From: Verrucomicrobiota bacterium
GTDB taxonomy: Bacteria > Verrucomicrobiota > Verrucomicrobiia > Opitutales > UBA953
NCBI GenBank assembly: GCA_009917805.1
Contig: RGES01000013.1
Span: forward strand, 1-17,716
DNA length: 17,716 nt
Reading direction: 5' to 3'
The notes under the pieces are model-generated. The model searched no databases. It saw only the letters and a list, made by a program, of their open reading frames with translations, and was not told the origin of the DNA. How positions within the stretch are numbered: position 1 is the stretch's first letter; the number at the start of each line of letters is the position of its first letter. The translations under genes were made by a program, and so were the position numbers. This document shows, one piece after another, positions 6,018-13,876 of the stretch.

Positions 6018-6049
6018 ACAAAAAAGGCGCTCCTCGCGGAGCGCCTTTT
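6018..6049 (-). terminator. Rho-independent terminator of the HU gene
   Basis: A perfect 12-bp stem, AAAAGGCGCTCC (6022-6033) with GGAGCGCCTTTT (6038-6049), has a TCGC loop. On the minus strand the T-run continues (TTTTTTGT). It lies about 20 bp beyond the HU stop codon. The symmetric A/T ends could also terminate plus-strand transcripts from the DUF4236 gene. Confidence 0.9.
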
Positions 6050-6069
6050 GGCGTGAATCTCGGGAGAGA

Positions 6070-6357
6070 TTACTTGGCGCCGAGGATCGCGTCCTTGGCG
6101 GCCTTGGCCACGCGGAACTTCACGACCTTCTTGGCCTTGATCTGGATGGTTTCGCCGGTGGCCGGGTTGCGACCGAGGCGAGCCTTGCGATGGACGAGGA
6201 CGAGCTTGCCGAGGCCCGGGAGCGTGAAGGAGTTCTTCGCGTTCTTGTAGGCGAGGGCGGCGATGATCTCGAGGATCGCGGTGGCCTGCTTCTTGCTGAT
6301 CTCAGCTTTTTCGGCGATGGCACCGGCGATTTGGGACTTGGTGAGGGCTTTGGACAT
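6070..6357 (-). CDS. hup: HU-family DNA-binding protein
   Basis: A 95-residue histone-like nucleoid protein, normal length for the family. It binds and bends DNA as a dimer. The N-terminal helical dimerisation part is MSKALTKSQIAGAIAEKAEI. The beta-arm region carries the signature GRNPATGETIQIKAKKVVKF with the conserved RNPATG tip, followed by RVAKAAKDAI. The start at 6357 is the family start; the frame remains open to 6540, but that extension is Arg/His-rich and not HU-like. No Shine-Dalgarno motif precedes it, only an A/C-rich leader ending ATAACCAAC. It is divergent from the PQQ dehydrogenase gene and single, with its own terminator. HU and IHF subunits are hard to separate by eye; HU is preferred. 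Confidence 0.93.
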   Translation of the reverse strand: MSKALTKSQIAGAIAEKAEISKKQATAILEIIAALAYKNAKNSFTLPGLGKLVLVHRKARLGRNPATGETIQIKAKKVVKFRVAKAAKDAILGAK

Positions 6358-6480
6358 GTTGGTTATGGGTTGGTTGTGCAGTGATGCGGGTCTATTAAGT
6401 ATCGAACCGTGCGCTGAAAACCAGCGAAAAATAAGGGCAGGGTGCAGGTTTCTTCGGACCCCCTGCGGTCGTAAAAAATC

Positions 6481-6509
6481 TTTTGCATGTGGTCGGCATC
6501 GGTCATAAG
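6481..6509 (+). promoter_or_regulatory. Candidate promoter of the sugar-oxidation cassette
   Basis: TTTTGC (6481-6486) and CATAAG (6504-6509) are 17 bp apart and end 21 bp before the ATG at 6531. The matches are moderate. The 173-bp gap between the divergent HU and dehydrogenase genes also holds a small inverted repeat, CGCTG (6412-6416) with CAGCG (6422-6426), of unknown role. Confidence 0.3.
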
Positions 6510-6530
6510 TCTGTGCGTAGACCTCACCCC

Positions 6531-7865
6531 ATGCGCTCACGTCCTCTCCTCGCTCTCTTGTTTTCCCTCACGCTCGGGACTTCCGCGGCGCTCGCTCAGG
6601 AGTCGGTCGGACTGGACCAGGCCTTCCCTGGCCTGACCTTCAGTCTCCCCGTCGCGATCTCCCCGATGCCCGGCAGCAAGGACGTCGTCTTCGTCATCGA
6701 GAAGGGCGATCCCGCTCCTTCGCCCGAAGCGGATAAGTCCACCGACAAGAAGAAGAAGGCCTCCGCCTACTTCGGCGGCAAAGTCCAGATGGTGACCGGC
6801 TTGAGCTCGGGTCAGGTGACCAAGACGCAGGTTTTCCAGATCAACCCGAAGGACGGTAAGTTCGATGCCGCCGGGGAGTGCGGTTTTCTCGGTTTCGCCG
6901 TCCATCCGCGCGTGGCCGAAACCAAGCAAGTCTTTGTCTATTATAGTCTTAGGATTGATGGTAAGCTCTACCAGCGTGTTTCCCGCTTCAAGGTTTCCAG
7001 CCTGTCGCCCTTCGGCATCGATGCCGACTCCGAGCAGCCGCTGATCACCCAGCTTGACCCGGCGGGCAACCATAACGGCGGGGACATCCATTTCGGCCCC
7101 GACGGCTATCTTTATATCAGCTGCGGCGATGGCGGCGCGGGGGGCGATGCCTTCGACAACGCCGGCTATATCAATAAGGGCTTCCATGCCGCCGTCTTCC
7201 GGATCGACGTGGACAAGAAGCCCGGCAACCCCGCCCCCAACCCCCATCCCTCGGTCATCACCGATGCCAAGGGGCAGGCCTACTATTCCGTCCCGGCCGA
7301 TAACCCCTTCCTGAAGGCGACGTCCCATCGCGGTCGCCCCCTCGAGGCCGGCTCGGTCCGGACCGAGACCTGGGCCACCGGCCTCCGGAACGCCTGGCGT
7401 TTCTCCTTCGACCCCAAGACCGGCACCTGCTTCGCCGGGGACGTCGGCCAGAATCTCTACGAGGAGATCGACATCCTGGTCTCCGGCGGCGACTACGGCT
7501 GGCATGACGTCGAGGGCAACCATGTCTTCAACCAGAAGGACGCCTCGGGCAAGAAGTCCGCTCCCGGCCTCGCCGCCCCTTCCGATTTCAAGGCGCCGAT
7601 CCACGAGTACGACCGCAAGCTGGGCAACTCCGTGACCGGCGGCGTCTTCTACCGCGGCGCCCGCGTCCCGGCCATCGCCGACGCCTACGTGTTCGCCGAC
7701 TTCGCTTCGGGCCGCATCTTCGCGCTCCGCGAAAACGCCGGCAAGTGGGAGTCCCAGCAGGTGGCCAAGGACTTCAGCATCTCCGGCTTCGGCTACGATC
7801 CCAGCAACGGCGACGTGCTCGTCGCCTCGCTCGCCGGCCAGGTGAAGCGCATCGTCAAGAAGTAA
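6531..7865 (+). CDS. PQQ-dependent sugar dehydrogenase, GSDH (glucose/sorbosone dehydrogenase) family, exported
   Basis: A 444-residue exported protein. The signal peptide (1-23) ends TSAALAQ, and the chosen start at 6531 is the methionine that begins it. The body is a six-bladed propeller of the soluble glucose dehydrogenase type. It shows HNGGDIHFGPDGYLYIS followed by CGDGG (181-202), where H181 is the likely counterpart of the catalytic histidine; TWATGLRNAWRFSFDP (280-295), with an arginine expected at the PQQ; GDVGQNLYEEID; GGDYGW; and GNSVTGGVFYRG (365-376). The family oxidises sugars or aldoses with PQQ. The substrate cannot be told, and some relatives lack PQQ. No Shine-Dalgarno motif. 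The next gene begins 4 bp after its stop, indicating co-transcription. Confidence 0.88.
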   Translation: MRSRPLLALLFSLTLGTSAALAQESVGLDQAFPGLTFSLPVAISPMPGSKDVVFVIEKGDPAPSPEADKSTDKKKKASAYFGGKVQMVTGLSSGQVTKTQVFQINPKDGKFDAAGECGFLGFAVHPRVAETKQVFVYYSLRIDGKLYQRVSRFKVSSLSPFGIDADSEQPLITQLDPAGNHNGGDIHFGPDGYLYISCGDGGAGGDAFDNAGYINKGFHAAVFRIDVDKKPGNPAPNPHPSVITDAKGQAYYSVPADNPFLKATSHRGRPLEAGSVRTETWATGLRNAWRFSFDPKTGTCFAGDVGQNLYEEIDILVSGGDYGWHDVEGNHVFNQKDASGKKSAPGLAAPSDFKAPIHEYDRKLGNSVTGGVFYRGARVPAIADAYVFADFASGRIFALRENAGKWESQQVAKDFSISGFGYDPSNGDVLVASLAGQVKRIVKK

Positions 7866-7869
7866 GCCG

Positions 7870-8772
7870 ATGCTCACCCGCCGCTCGATGCTGGGCCTGA
7901 CCGGTTCGCTCATGGCGGGGGCGATGCTCCGCCCGGTGCTCGCGGCCGCGCCTGCGCCGAAAGCCCCTGAATTCAGCCTCTTCACGAAGCATCTCGTCGG
8001 CTTGCCTTATGACCAGCTCGCCGAGACCGTCGCCGAGCTCGGCTTCAAGGGCGTCGAAGCGCCGGTCCGCAAAGGCGGCCACGTCGAGCCCGCGCGCGTG
8101 GAAGAAGACCTTCCGAAGCTCGTCGAGGCTTTCCGGAAATGCGGCGTGGCGATCACGCTGCTGACTTCCGACATCAACGAGGTGAACGAAGCGGATCGCT
8201 CCGAGAAGGTCCTGCGCGCCGCGCGCGCCCTCGGCATCCCGCGTTACCGCATGAAGTGGTATCCGTACTCCGGCAAGAAGTCGCTCTGGACGGAGCTCGA
8301 TGAGATCCGCCCGCGGCTCAAGGACCTCGTCTCGCTGAGCAAGCAGGTCGGCATCCTGCCGTGCTACCAGAACCACTCCGGCCCGAAGAACGTCGGCGCC
8401 GCGATCTGGGACATGGCCACGCTCATGCGCGACTACCGTGCCGACGAGCTATCCTGGAACTTCGATTTCTTCCACGCGATGGTCGAAGGCGGCCTCTGCT
8501 GGCCGAACCACCTGGCCTTGGCCCGGGATCATATCTCGATGGTCTATTTCAAGAACTTCAAATGGCAGGGCAGGCTGGCCGAAGGTTGCCCCCTCGCCGA
8601 AGGCACCGTCGGCAAGGACTCCGTGGCGCTGCTCCGTAAGTCCGGTTACGCCGGCCCGGTCTGCCTCCATGTCGAATACCTGAAGGGCAGGGTCACCGAT
8701 GCGGGCGCCTTGAAGGTCGCCTTGGACGCCACCCGCAAGGACTTCGCCACGCTTAAGGAGTGGTGGGCCTGA
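7870..8772 (+). CDS. Exported sugar phosphate isomerase/epimerase-like TIM-barrel protein
   Basis: A 300-residue protein of the xylose-isomerase-like TIM-barrel (AP endonuclease 2) superfamily. The N-terminus MLTRRSMLGL with a following hydrophobic stretch to about residue 27 is a twin-arginine-type signal, so the enzyme probably acts outside the cytoplasm after folding. Barrel elements are visible as ELGFKGVEAPVR (57-67), CGVAITLLTSDIN, CYQNHSG (165-171), WNFDFFHAMVEGG (196-208), HISMVYFKNF and VCLHVEYL (264-271). H169, D199, H202 and E269 are plausible metal or catalytic residues. The family covers many isomerases, epimerases and ketosugar lyases, so the reaction is not assigned. Starts 4 bp after the dehydrogenase stop. 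No Shine-Dalgarno motif. Confidence 0.83.
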   Translation: MLTRRSMLGLTGSLMAGAMLRPVLAAAPAPKAPEFSLFTKHLVGLPYDQLAETVAELGFKGVEAPVRKGGHVEPARVEEDLPKLVEAFRKCGVAITLLTSDINEVNEADRSEKVLRAARALGIPRYRMKWYPYSGKKSLWTELDEIRPRLKDLVSLSKQVGILPCYQNHSGPKNVGAAIWDMATLMRDYRADELSWNFDFFHAMVEGGLCWPNHLALARDHISMVYFKNFKWQGRLAEGCPLAEGTVGKDSVALLRKSGYAGPVCLHVEYLKGRVTDAGALKVALDATRKDFATLKEWWA

Positions 8773-8846
8773 TCCGGCAGGGGAGGGCGCCGAAAAGATA
8801 GGCTGGAACCTGAGGTGTCCCGGGGTGTAGAAACAGTCTCCCCGCC

Positions 8847-11573
8847 ATGCCCCGCTCCGTCCTCTTCCTTTTCGCCGCCGCCTCCCTGGTCGCCGCGCCT
8901 AAGTCCGCCCCGGCCGACAAGGCTCCGCCCGAACCCTATAAGCCTTCCGAAGGCGGCTCCCTGCCGGCCGCCCTCTTCCAGTTGCCCGAAGGCCTCGAGG
9001 TCACCCTCTGGGCCCGTTCGCCGATGCTGGCCAATCCGACCAACATCGACTTCGACGCCCAAGGTCGTCTCTGGGTCAACGAGGGCGTCAACTACCGCAT
9101 CTATAACAAAGGGGGCAAGCGTCGCCCCGAAGGCGACCGCGTGATCGTCCTCAGCGACACGAAGGGCAAGGGCTTCGCCGATTCCGTCCAGACCTTCGTG
9201 CAGGACCCCGAGTGGACCTCTCCCCTCGGCATCGCGGTCATCGACAACGTCGTCTACGTCTCCCACGCCCCGACCATCACGAAGTTCACCGACGTGAACC
9301 GTGACGGCAAGTTCGACCCGGCGGTCGACAAGAAGGAGACCTTCCTGACCGGCTTCGGCGGCCAGGACCATGACCACTCGCTCCACGCGGTCGTCGCCGG
9401 CCCGGACGGCAAGCTCTACATCAACTCCGGCAACTGCGGCGGCGAAGTCACCGACAAGTCGGGCAAGACCTTCCGCATCTCCAGCGGCTACGTCGACATG
9501 CGCGGCGGCAAGTGGCCCTACGAACCCAAGATCGTCGCCGGCGCCAAGAGCGACGACGGCTTCGTCTGGTCCTCCGGCTTCTCCGGTCGCCTCAACGCCG
9601 ACGGCACCGGCCTCGAGATCCTCGGCAACGGCTACCGCAACAGCTTCGAAAGCTTCCCGTCCTCGCTCGGCGACCTCTTCCAGGGCGACAACGACGATTC
9701 GCAGAGCTGCCGCACCTCCTTCGTCCTCGAATACGGTTCGGCCGGCTACACCACGCCGTCCGGCGCGAGCTACAACTCCGTCAAGCGTCCCGGCCAGCCG
9801 ATGCCCCGCGCCCACTGGCGTCAGGACGATCCTGATACCATGGACGTCGGCGACGTCTACGGCGGCGGTTCGCCGACCGGCATCACGGTCTACGAGAACG
9901 GCGCCCTCGGCGCGGCCTGGGAAGGCACGCTCCTGAACTGCGAGCCTTCGCGTAACACCGTCCTCGCCTACAAGCTCGTCGCGCAGAAAGGCACCTACGC
10001 CCTGAGCGAAGCGACCCGCAAGGACCTCATCACCTCGAATCCGGCCCGCGAATTCGTCGGCACCGACTTCAAGAAGATCTCCGCCGAAGAAGCCGCGAAG
10101 CCCAATGAGCGCATCCTGTTCCGCCCGTCCGACGTCGCCGTCGGCCCGGATGGCGCGGTCTACGTCGCCGATTGGTACGACTCCCGCGTCGGCGGACACC
10201 AGACCCTCGATGACACCTGCACGGGCGCGATCTACCGCATCGCTCCGAAGGGCTTCAAGTCCGTCATCCCGAAGATCGACGTCTCCACGCCCGAAGGCGC
10301 CGCCGCCGTGCTGCGCAATCCGGCCGTCAACGTCCGCCACCTGGGCTTCAACGCGCTGAAGGGTTTCGGCGCGAAGTCCCTCCCGGCCGTCACGGAGATC
10401 CTCCGCGACGCCAATCCGTACGTCGCCGCCCGCGGCGTCTGGCTCCTCCCTCATCTCGGCGAAGAGGGCGTGACCCGCGCCAAGGCCCTGCTCAAGGATG
10501 CGAATCCTTCGCTGCGCCGCCTCGCCTTCCAGTCGCTCCGTCGCGCCGGCCATGACACGCTCGGCATCGCCGCCGAGCTGGCCAAGGACGCCGACGTCGC
10601 CGTCCGTCGCGACGTCGCCACTTCGTTGCACGCCGCGCCGGCCGACAAGGCCGTGCCGATCCTGATCGAGCTCGCCCGTCGTCTCGACGTCTCCGACAAG
10701 AATTCCGTCGCCGCCTTCGGCATCGGCTCCGCCAACAAGCAGGACGCCGTCTGGTCCGCCGTGAAGTCCGAACTCGCCAAGGATGGTCCCGAAGCCTGGT
10801 CGCCGGAAGTCGAGCGTATCGCCTGGCTGCTGCACCCGGCCTCCGCCGTGCAGGAATTCCTCGCCCGGGCCTCTTCCTCCAAGGTGTCGCAGGCCTCCCG
10901 TACGCTCGCCGTCGAGTCGCTCTCGTTCGTCGACAGCAAGGAAGCCGCGCTCGCCATGATCAAGCTCTGCGCCGCCGGTTCGCCTTCCGCTTCCGAAGCG
11001 AAGGGCTGGGCTTTGATGCGCATGACCGGCCTCTGGTCGGCTTACGACATCCGCGCCGAGCTCAAGAACTCCGGCGTCTACGACGCCAAGAAGGTCGTCG
11101 TGAACGCCATCCAGGTCCCCGAGGCCCCGGCCGGCACCTTCACCGAGCAGGACGTCCTCGCCAAGACCGGCGACGCCACGAAGGGCGCCGCCCTCGCCCA
11201 GCGTTGCATCATGTGCCACCAGTTGAACGGCAACGGCCCGGCCTACGGTCCGGAGCTCAAGGGCTGGGCTGCCCGCCAGAGCCGCGAGGCCCTCGTCCGC
11301 GCCATCGTCAACCCCTCGGCCGACATCGCCTTGGGTTACGAAGGCGTCACCCTCAAGCTCAAGGCCGGCGGCCAGATCGACGGCCGTCTCCAGTCCAATA
11401 ACGACCCCATCGTGATCACCTCCACCGGCGGCATCACCCAGCTGGTCCCCAAGGAGCGCGTCCAGGGCGGCCAGACCAAGATGACCCGCTCCCTGATGAT
11501 GTCGGGCGAACAGCTGGGCCTCAGCGCCCAGGATGTGGCCGACGTCGCCGCCTTCTTGGCCACCTATAAGTAA
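8847..11573 (+). CDS. PVC-type haem-binding protein: beta-propeller, HEAT-like repeats, cytochrome c domain
   Basis: A 908-residue exported protein of a family largely restricted to Planctomycetes and Verrucomicrobia (putative membrane-bound dehydrogenase plus PVC haem-binding domain). A short signal peptide ends near residue 17. Residues ~45-480 form a PQQ/NHL-type propeller, with LANPTNIDFDAQGRLWV, HSLHAVVAGPDGKLYIN and RPSDVAVGPDGAVYVADWYDSR. About 490-735 are HEAT-like repeats (VRHLGFNALKG, VAARGVWLLPHLG, LRRLAFQSLRRAG). The end is the haem domain with CIMCH at 787-791, GPAYGPELKGW, and LMMSGEQLG (883-891), which contains a possible axial methionine. Electron transfer from sugar oxidation is inferred from the neighbours. 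A 74-bp gap separates it from the upstream gene, and a strong terminator follows. Confidence 0.9.
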   Translation: MPRSVLFLFAAASLVAAPKSAPADKAPPEPYKPSEGGSLPAALFQLPEGLEVTLWARSPMLANPTNIDFDAQGRLWVNEGVNYRIYNKGGKRRPEGDRVIVLSDTKGKGFADSVQTFVQDPEWTSPLGIAVIDNVVYVSHAPTITKFTDVNRDGKFDPAVDKKETFLTGFGGQDHDHSLHAVVAGPDGKLYINSGNCGGEVTDKSGKTFRISSGYVDMRGGKWPYEPKIVAGAKSDDGFVWSSGFSGRLNADGTGLEILGNGYRNSFESFPSSLGDLFQGDNDDSQSCRTSFVLEYGSAGYTTPSGASYNSVKRPGQPMPRAHWRQDDPDTMDVGDVYGGGSPTGITVYENGALGAAWEGTLLNCEPSRNTVLAYKLVAQKGTYALSEATRKDLITSNPAREFVGTDFKKISAEEAAKPNERILFRPSDVAVGPDGAVYVADWYDSRVGGHQTLDDTCTGAIYRIAPKGFKSVIPKIDVSTPEGAAAVLRNPAVNVRHLGFNALKGFGAKSLPAVTEILRDANPYVAARGVWLLPHLGEEGVTRAKALLKDANPSLRRLAFQSLRRAGHDTLGIAAELAKDADVAVRRDVATSLHAAPADKAVPILIELARRLDVSDKNSVAAFGIGSANKQDAVWSAVKSELAKDGPEAWSPEVERIAWLLHPASAVQEFLARASSSKVSQASRTLAVESLSFVDSKEAALAMIKLCAAGSPSASEAKGWALMRMTGLWSAYDIRAELKNSGVYDAKKVVVNAIQVPEAPAGTFTEQDVLAKTGDATKGAALAQRCIMCHQLNGNGPAYGPELKGWAARQSREALVRAIVNPSADIALGYEGVTLKLKAGGQIDGRLQSNNDPIVITSTGGITQLVPKERVQGGQTKMTRSLMMSGEQLGLSAQDVADVAAFLATYK

Positions 11574-11598
11574 GCCCGGACGCCCAAAAGTCCGTTTC

Positions 11599-11635
11599 AA
11601 GGGGGTTTTCCATCAGGAAGACCCCCTTTTAATTT
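11599..11635 (+). terminator. Rho-independent terminator of the sugar-oxidation cassette
   Basis: A 13-bp stem with one G-U pair (11599-11611 with 11616-11628, core GGGGGT/ACCCCC) and a 4-nt loop, ATCA, is followed by TTAATTT. It begins 25 bp after the stop of the haem protein. Confidence 0.88.
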
Positions 11636-11749
11636 ACCGCTTGCTTCTGGGGCCGGGTTTATCAGGTTCGACCCTCCTTTCCCTAGGCAAGGCACGGCCG
11701 CACAACGCGGGCCCGCGACTTACTAGGCACCAAAAGACCTTATACCAAC

Positions 11750-12454
11750 ATGAAGCAGCTCACCCTTAAAGTCACCAGCCGCGCGCTCCATGGCCGCGGT
11801 CCCGCCCGCCGCCTCCGCGCCGATGGCTCCATCCCTGCCATCATCTACGGCAAGTCCGGCAACCAGAGCGTCTCCGTCGCCCAGGAAGCCTTCCGCGACC
11901 TCATGCGCGCCAAGGGCAACGCCGCCTCGCTCATCGACCTCGATGTCGACGGCAAGAAGTTCCTCTCCCTCATCAAGGAGTTCCAGCGCCACCCGATCAC
12001 CCAGAAGTTCCTCCACATCGACATCATGGAGATCGACCCGAACTCCCCGATGACCGCCGCCATCCCGGTGCGCGCCATCGGCGAAGCTTACGGCGTCAAG
12101 ACCGACGGCGGCACGCTCGCCATCGTCTCCCAGACCATCAACGTCCGCTGCCTCCCGAAGGACCTCCCTGAGTTCATCGAGATCGACGTCACCGAGCTCA
12201 AGGTCAACGAGTCCATCCACGTCGGCGAAGTCAAGGCCCCCAAGGGCATCACCTTCCCGGGCGACCCCAAGCGCGTCGTCGTCGTCTGCTCCGAGATGGC
12301 CGAAGAAGAAGCCGCTCCCGAGCCGGCTGCCGGCGCCGCCGCCGCTGCGGCCGCCGCTCCTGGCGCCGAAGGTGCCGCCGCTCCTGCGGCTGGCGCCGCC
12401 CCCGCCGCCGGCGCCGCTCCTGCGGCCGCCGCCGCCCCGGCTGCCAAGAAGTAA
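11750..12454 (+). CDS. rplY: 50S ribosomal protein L25/general stress protein Ctc (bL25)
   Basis: A 234-residue two-domain bL25 of the TL5/Ctc type. The 5S-rRNA-binding N-domain (1-95) includes GRGPARRLRADGSIPAIIYG and FQRHPITQKFLHIDIMEID. The C-terminal beta domain (96-182) includes IPVRAIGEAYGVKTDGGTLA, RCLPKDLPEFIEIDVTEL and HVGEVKAPKGITF. From 184 on, an acidic patch (EMAEEE) leads into a ~45-residue tail of Ala, Pro and Gly ending KK, unlikely to fold. It leads a block of translation genes, 42 bp before pth. No Shine-Dalgarno motif; the ATG follows CCTTATACCAAC, in which TTATAC could be a -10 element leaving almost no leader. Confidence 0.95.
   Translation: MKQLTLKVTSRALHGRGPARRLRADGSIPAIIYGKSGNQSVSVAQEAFRDLMRAKGNAASLIDLDVDGKKFLSLIKEFQRHPITQKFLHIDIMEIDPNSPMTAAIPVRAIGEAYGVKTDGGTLAIVSQTINVRCLPKDLPEFIEIDVTELKVNESIHVGEVKAPKGITFPGDPKRVVVVCSEMAEEEAAPEPAAGAAAAAAAAPGAEGAAAPAAGAAPAAGAAPAAAAAPAAKK
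12312..12447 (+). repeat. GC-rich low-complexity repeat coding the Ala/Pro tail of L25
   Basis: Imperfect repeats of GCCGCCGCTCCTGCGGC-like units, mixing GCC, GCT, GCG, GGC and CCN codons, fill the last ~45 codons of rplY. Similar units recur at least four times, including GCCGCTCCTGCGG around 12377 and 12414. Such tracts can expand or contract by slippage, so tail length may vary between strains. Confidence 0.6.
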
Positions 12455-12496
12455 TTTCCGCGCCGGGCGTCCCCGGTACCTGTTCTTTGAAGTCAA

Positions 12497-13081
12497 ATGC
12501 CATTCTCGGTCATCGCCGCCCTCGGCAATCCGGGCCGAGAATATTCCGCCACGCGCCACAACGCGGGGTGGATCGTCATCGACGCGCTCGCCTCGCAGGC
12601 CGGCGCGGTCTGGAAGGAAGAGAGCCGTTTCTCGGCCTCGGTCGCGAAGATCACGTTCGGAGGTTCCTCCGTGCACCTGATCAAGCCGCTCACCTTCATG
12701 AACGACAGCGGGTCGCCTCTGGCGGCCTTCCTCCGGTTCCACCGGATCGAGCTCCCTGAGCTCGTCGTCCTCCACGATGACATCGCGTTCGAGCCCGGTC
12801 AGCTCCGCCTCTCCCTGGGAGGTTCCGCCGCCGGCCACAACGGCGTCGCCAGCTGCATCCGCCACCTCGGCGAACAATTCGTCCGCGCCCGCCTGGGCAT
12901 CGGACCGAAGAAGCACCCCGGCCAAGACCTCGCCGACCACGTCCTCGGACGTTTCCCCGACGCCGACCTCGCGACCCTGACCCAGCGCATCCCCGACTTC
13001 ATCAAGAACCTCGAAACCCTCATTTCCCAAGGCCTCCCGGCCGCCCAAAACCTCACCAACAGAAAATCACCATCACCATGA
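12497..13081 (+). CDS. pth: Peptidyl-tRNA hydrolase
   Basis: A 194-residue enzyme that cleaves the ester bond of peptidyl-tRNA released from stalled ribosomes, recycling tRNA in the cytoplasm. Every active-site residue of the E. coli enzyme is found with an offset of one: N11 in GNPGREYSATRHNAGW, H21, N69 in KPLTFMNDSG, D94 in LHDD, and N115 in GGSAAGHNG. Normal length; the last ~12 residues (NLTNRKSPSP) are a loose tail. The start at 12497 gives the usual MPFSVIAALGNPG. The TGA stop overlaps the ATG of rpsF (ATGA), indicating translational coupling with the next ribosomal protein gene. No Shine-Dalgarno motif. Confidence 0.96.
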   Translation: MPFSVIAALGNPGREYSATRHNAGWIVIDALASQAGAVWKEESRFSASVAKITFGGSSVHLIKPLTFMNDSGSPLAAFLRFHRIELPELVVLHDDIAFEPGQLRLSLGGSAAGHNGVASCIRHLGEQFVRARLGIGPKKHPGQDLADHVLGRFPDADLATLTQRIPDFIKNLETLISQGLPAAQNLTNRKSPSP

Positions 13082-13383
13082 CCACCGCCACGATCCGCCG
13101 CGACTACCGCGCCAGCCTCATCCTCGACCTCCGCGGTACGACGGATGCGCCTGAGACCGTCATCGACAAGCTCAAGGACGTCCTGAAGTCCATCGACTGC
13201 AAGGTCAACGAGGTCGAAAACCTCGGCCAGAAGGAGTTCTCGCGCGTCGTCGACCGCAAGTTCCCCTCCGGTCTCTACGTCCAGTTCCACTTCGAAGGTC
13301 CGGTCACCGCGCCCACCGCTTTCCGCGAGAAGCTGCGCCTCGACCGCACCATCAACCGCCTGCTCGTGCAGGTGACCAAGTAA
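13078..13383 (+). CDS. rpsF: 30S ribosomal protein S6 (bS6)
   Basis: A 101-residue small-subunit protein that binds the central domain of 16S rRNA together with S18. It shows the ferredoxin-like S6 layout: YRASLILDLRG (strand 1), helix TVIDKLKDVLKSIDCKV, ENLGQKEFSR (strand 2), YVQFHFEGP (strand 3), helix AFREKLRLDRTINRLLVQ. Slightly shorter than E. coli S6 and without the acidic tail. The ATG overlaps the pth stop codon. Its usual partner gene rpsR is not in this block. No Shine-Dalgarno motif; the leader reads AATCACCATCACC. Confidence 0.92.
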   Translation: MTTATIRRDYRASLILDLRGTTDAPETVIDKLKDVLKSIDCKVNEVENLGQKEFSRVVDRKFPSGLYVQFHFEGPVTAPTAFREKLRLDRTINRLLVQVTK

Positions 13384-13402
13384 TCCCCGACCCCTCCGCG
13401 CC

Positions 13403-13840
13403 GTGGCCTCTTCCTTCAATCGCGTGATCCTCGCGGGCAACATGACCCGCGACCCCGAGGCCCGCGCCCTTCCGTCCGGCCAGGCCCTCACGAAGTTCTC
13501 CCTCGCCGTCAACCGCGCCTACACCACCAAGGAAGGCGAGAAGCGCGAGGAAGTCACCTACGTCGACATCGAGAGCTACGGCAAGCAGGCCGAGATCATC
13601 GCCAAGTACTGCGGCAAGGGCTCCGGCATCCTCGTCGAAGGCCGCCTCAAGCTCGACCAGTGGGAAGACAAGAAGACCGGCGAGAAGCGTTCGCGCCTCG
13701 GCGTCGTCCTCGAGAACTTCACCTTCATCGGCGGCAAGTCCCAGGGCGGCGAAGAAGGCGGTTCCGCCCCGCGCTCCCGCGGCGGCAACGACACCCCGGC
13801 TCCTTCCGGCGACCACGGCGGCGACGACGTCCCGTTCTAA
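13403..13840 (+). CDS. ssb: Single-stranded DNA-binding protein
   Basis: A 145-residue SSB, which coats single-stranded DNA in replication, repair and recombination. The OB fold covers ~1-112, with SSFNRVILAGNMTRDPEAR, TKFSLAVNRAYT, TYVDIESYGKQAEIIAKY, GSGILVEGRLKLDQWEDKK, GEKRSRLGVVLENFTFIG. A Gly/Ser-rich linker leads to the acidic tip DDVPF, the short motif that recruits partner proteins. The start is GTG at 13403; no in-frame ATG precedes the MASSFNRV start within the 19-bp gap to rpsF. No Shine-Dalgarno motif. Expressed with rpsF and rplI judging from spacing. Confidence 0.95.
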   Translation: MASSFNRVILAGNMTRDPEARALPSGQALTKFSLAVNRAYTTKEGEKREEVTYVDIESYGKQAEIIAKYCGKGSGILVEGRLKLDQWEDKKTGEKRSRLGVVLENFTFIGGKSQGGEEGGSAPRSRGGNDTPAPSGDHGGDDVPF

Positions 13841-13876
13841 TCCTTTCCCTCCCAACCTTATAACCCAAGCAAGACC

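Noticed and set aside
6433..6475. Hairpin GCAGGG...CCCTGC in the HU/dehydrogenase intergenic region as a terminator or riboswitch
   Set aside because: Only a 6-bp stem with an 18-nt loop between divergent genes, no convergent transcript to end, and no known riboswitch core.
6537..7985. Long minus-strand open frame across the PQQ dehydrogenase
   Set aside because: Shadow of the real plus-strand gene caused by codon bias; the translation is Gly/Val/Asp-rich without recognisable features.
8646..11600. 984-codon minus-strand open frame across the haem protein
   Set aside because: Antisense to a well-supported gene with CxxCH and propeller motifs; composition typical of a GC-rich shadow frame.
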